From Bacteroidales bacterium (GTDB lineage: Bacteria > Bacteroidota > Bacteroidia > Bacteroidales > UBA12077), in contig JASGMZ010000146.1 of the NCBI GenBank assembly GCA_030156305.1, positions 1 through 7,638 of the forward strand: DNA of 7,638 nucleotides. Reading direction: 5' to 3'. Of this stretch, positions 7,141-7,638 are shown piece after piece; the stretch's first letter is position 1; each line of letters starts with the position of its first letter. The notes under the pieces were generated by a model that was given only the letters and a program-made list of their open reading frames with translations, did no database searches and was not told where the DNA came from. The position numbers were made by a program, and so were the translations under genes.

Positions 7141-7206
7141 GGGTTTGGGATGCGTCCCTTACCCACCAAAATCCGAATTACTTCCGGTAGTTCGGATTTT
7201 TCTTTT
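7141..7206 (+). ncRNA. Candidate small RNA 2, two hairpins with intrinsic terminator
   Basis: Hairpin 1 is GGGT, TT, GGGA, loop TGCG, TCCC, TT, ACCC (7141-7164), a symmetric stem with a TT/TT internal loop. Hairpin 2 pairs ATCCGAATTAC (7171-7181) with GTAGTTCGGAT (7187-7197), 11 pairs including one G-U, and is followed by a T-rich tail. The predicted size is about 60-65 bases if transcription starts at 7141. It has no coding potential. In the tracrRNA reading, these would be the nexus-like hairpin and terminator downstream of anti-repeat copy A. Confidence 0.6.
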
Positions 7207-7260
7207 TTATTAACTCATTATCTCTTATCAACCAAATGTGTTTTATCTTTTTCGTTTTAT

Positions 7261-7274
7261 CAAATTTACCTTTG
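7261..7274. promoter_or_regulatory. Overlapping divergent -7 elements
   Basis: On the + strand TACCTTTG (7267-7274) and on the - strand TAAATTTG (7268-7261) both match TAnnTTTG and share two bases. The - strand one has a TTG 21 bases upstream (complement of 7290-7292), so it is the better promoter; the + strand one has no clear -33 partner. Rightward transcription would enter repeat copy B, leftward transcription would run antisense to small RNA 2 and read copy A in the crRNA sense. Confidence 0.4.
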
Positions 7275-7299
7275 ACAACACGTTTTATGCAATTATCAT

Positions 7300-7331
7300 C
7301 AATGTAAGTGTTTAACTTAATTATTACATTG
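7300..7331. repeat. Perfect 8-bp inverted repeat before repeat copy B
   Basis: CAATGTAA (7300-7307) and TTACATTG (7324-7331) are perfect arms with a 16-base loop that can alternatively fold as TAAGT with ACTTA. TTTTCTTATTT follows. It may be a weak terminator or a protein-binding palindrome; it lies 12 bases left of repeat copy B. Confidence 0.35.
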
Positions 7332-7343
7332 TTTTCTTATTTG

Positions 7344-7379
7344 GTTTTTTAAAATCTTGAAATTACATCAAACCACGAC
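7344..7379 (+). repeat. Isolated CRISPR repeat copy B
   Basis: It matches the array repeat at 35 of 36 bases, with the same CGAC ending as copy A, which shows that A and B share an ancestor separate from the array repeats. The similarity to copy A continues through the promoter to about 7428. The array begins 160 bases after its end. Confidence 0.85.
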
Positions 7380-7388
7380 TTATTTATT

Positions 7389-7420
7389 TTTGTTTTTTAA
7401 AAAAAGTTGTTATACATTTG
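7389..7420 (+). promoter_or_regulatory. Bacteroidota-type promoter of cassette 3
   Basis: TTTG at 7389-7392 and TACATTTG at 7413-7420 are 20 bases apart. The predicted start is near 7427. The element differs from promoter 2 by one substitution and one added A in the spacer. Confidence 0.75.
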
Positions 7421-7426
7421 TTTTGT

Positions 7427-7487
7427 ATCGGTTAGGGATTCGTCCCAGACCTCCCAAAAAAGACAGTTGTTTGCAGCTGTCTTTTTT
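7427..7487 (+). ncRNA. Candidate small RNA 3, two hairpins with bidirectional terminator
   Basis: Hairpin 1 is GGT, TA, GGGA, loop TTCG, TCCC, AG, ACC (7430-7451), the same shape as in small RNA 2. Hairpin 2 pairs GACAGTTG (7462-7469) with CAGCTGTC (7474-7481), one G-U pair, between six A (7456-7461) and six T (7482-7487), so it can terminate transcription from both sides. That suits convergent transcription with a leftward array. It has no coding potential. The terminator stem sequence is unrelated to that of small RNA 2. Confidence 0.6.
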
Positions 7488-7539
7488 GTTTATAGTCCAA
7501 AGTTTTCTCTTTTAAATAAACACTTCATTGTATCCATCC
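7488..7539. other. AT-rich flank between small RNA 3 and the array
   Basis: These 52 bases hold no TAnnTTTG element on either strand and no clear hairpin. The lack of a promoter next to the first repeat argues against this side being the leader, though only mildly. Confidence 0.4.
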
Positions 7540-7638
7540 GTTTTTTAAAATCTTGAAATTACATCAAACCACAACAGCATGAACACACGTTAATTTTGGT
7601 TGAATGTTTTTTAAAATCTTGAAATTACATCAAACCAC
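7540..7638 (-). CRISPR. Edge of a CRISPR array, 36-base repeat and 30-base spacer, type II-C-like
   Basis: The first repeat is 7540-7575, the spacer 7576-7605, and the second repeat begins at 7606 and is cut by the window end after 33 bases, all identical to the first. The 36/30 geometry suits type II or VI-B arrays. On the - strand the repeat starts GTTGTGGTTTGATG and ends AAAAAAC; the start resembles type II-C repeats of Flavobacterium, and there is no strong internal hairpin, as usual for Cas9 systems. The - strand is proposed as the crRNA strand because + strand repeat copies to the left would then be anti-repeats, and because a bidirectional terminator lies about 50 bases left of the array. 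This would make the left edge the leader-distal end. No cas gene is visible; the remainder lies right of the window. Confidence 0.85.

Larger units (their letters stand above)
6897..7487 (+). other. Three tandem cassettes: repeat copy, promoter, hairpin RNA, terminator
   Basis: The order repeat copy, TTG/TTTG to TAnnTTTG promoter, structured RNA and T run occurs three times: 6897-7053, 7059-7206 and 7344-7487. The repeat copies match the CRISPR repeat that begins at 7540. Cassettes 2 and 3 are clear duplicates: 7059-7139 and 7344-7428 are nearly identical apart from one base change and small length changes. Cassette 1 is more distant but keeps the motif TTATAnATTTGTAT around its promoter. Either a family of tracrRNA-like genes or a set of small RNA genes marked by CRISPR repeats. 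No matching named family is recognised. Confidence 0.55.

Noticed and set aside
7059..7575. Reading copies A and B as ordinary members of the CRISPR array
   Set aside because: Gaps of about 248 and 160 bases do not fit 30-base spacers, and the gaps contain promoters and terminators; both copies also share a base change not found in the array repeats.
7540..7638. Type VI-B (Cas13b) assignment of the array
   Set aside because: The 36/30 geometry fits, but VI-B repeats I recall have GTTG...CAAC ends and a G-rich middle, unlike this A/T-rich repeat; also, type VI-B does not use a tracrRNA. It is not fully excluded without the cas genes.

Overview
The window looks like Bacteroidota DNA (low G+C, probably Bacteroidales or a relative). 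Signs are the absence of clear Shine-Dalgarno sequences, several exact matches to the Bacteroidota promoter (TTTG, about 19-21 bases, TAnnTTTG), a pabB-tilS pair and an M49-type metallopeptidase. All protein genes are on the + strand. The species cannot be named from the sequence.

Positions 1-6555 are ordinary chromosome: the 3' part of a dipeptidyl-peptidase III-like zinc peptidase with a terminator; a 632-residue outer-membrane beta-barrel protein of the BamA/TamA type; a typical 2-Cys peroxiredoxin with a terminator; and a two-gene operon of pabB (aminodeoxychorismate synthase component I, folate branch) and tilS (tRNA-Ile lysidine synthetase), which overlap by ATGA.

Positions 6556-7638 hold no convincing protein gene but are full of structure. 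At the right edge is the start of a CRISPR array with a 36-base repeat, a 30-base spacer and the next repeat cut by the window end. Read on the - strand the repeat begins GTTGTGGTTTGATG, which resembles Bacteroidota type II-C (Cas9) repeats. Left of the array lie two isolated near-perfect repeat copies (7059-7095 and 7344-7379) and one degenerate copy (6897-6915, 17 of 19 bases). Each of the three copies is followed, in the same order, by a + strand TAnnTTTG promoter, a strongly structured short RNA and an intrinsic terminator. So the locus is three tandem cassettes of repeat copy, promoter, hairpin RNA and terminator, leading into the array. Cassettes 2 and 3 share almost identical repeat and promoter segments, while their hairpins have diverged in sequence but kept their shape.

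The likely reading is the leader-distal end of a type II-C-like CRISPR locus transcribed leftward. The repeat copies on the + strand have the sense needed for tracrRNA anti-repeats. Whether the cassettes are tracrRNA genes, separate small RNAs, or repeat-guided regulatory elements cannot be settled from sequence alone, because the promoters lie downstream of the repeat copies. No cas gene is in the window.
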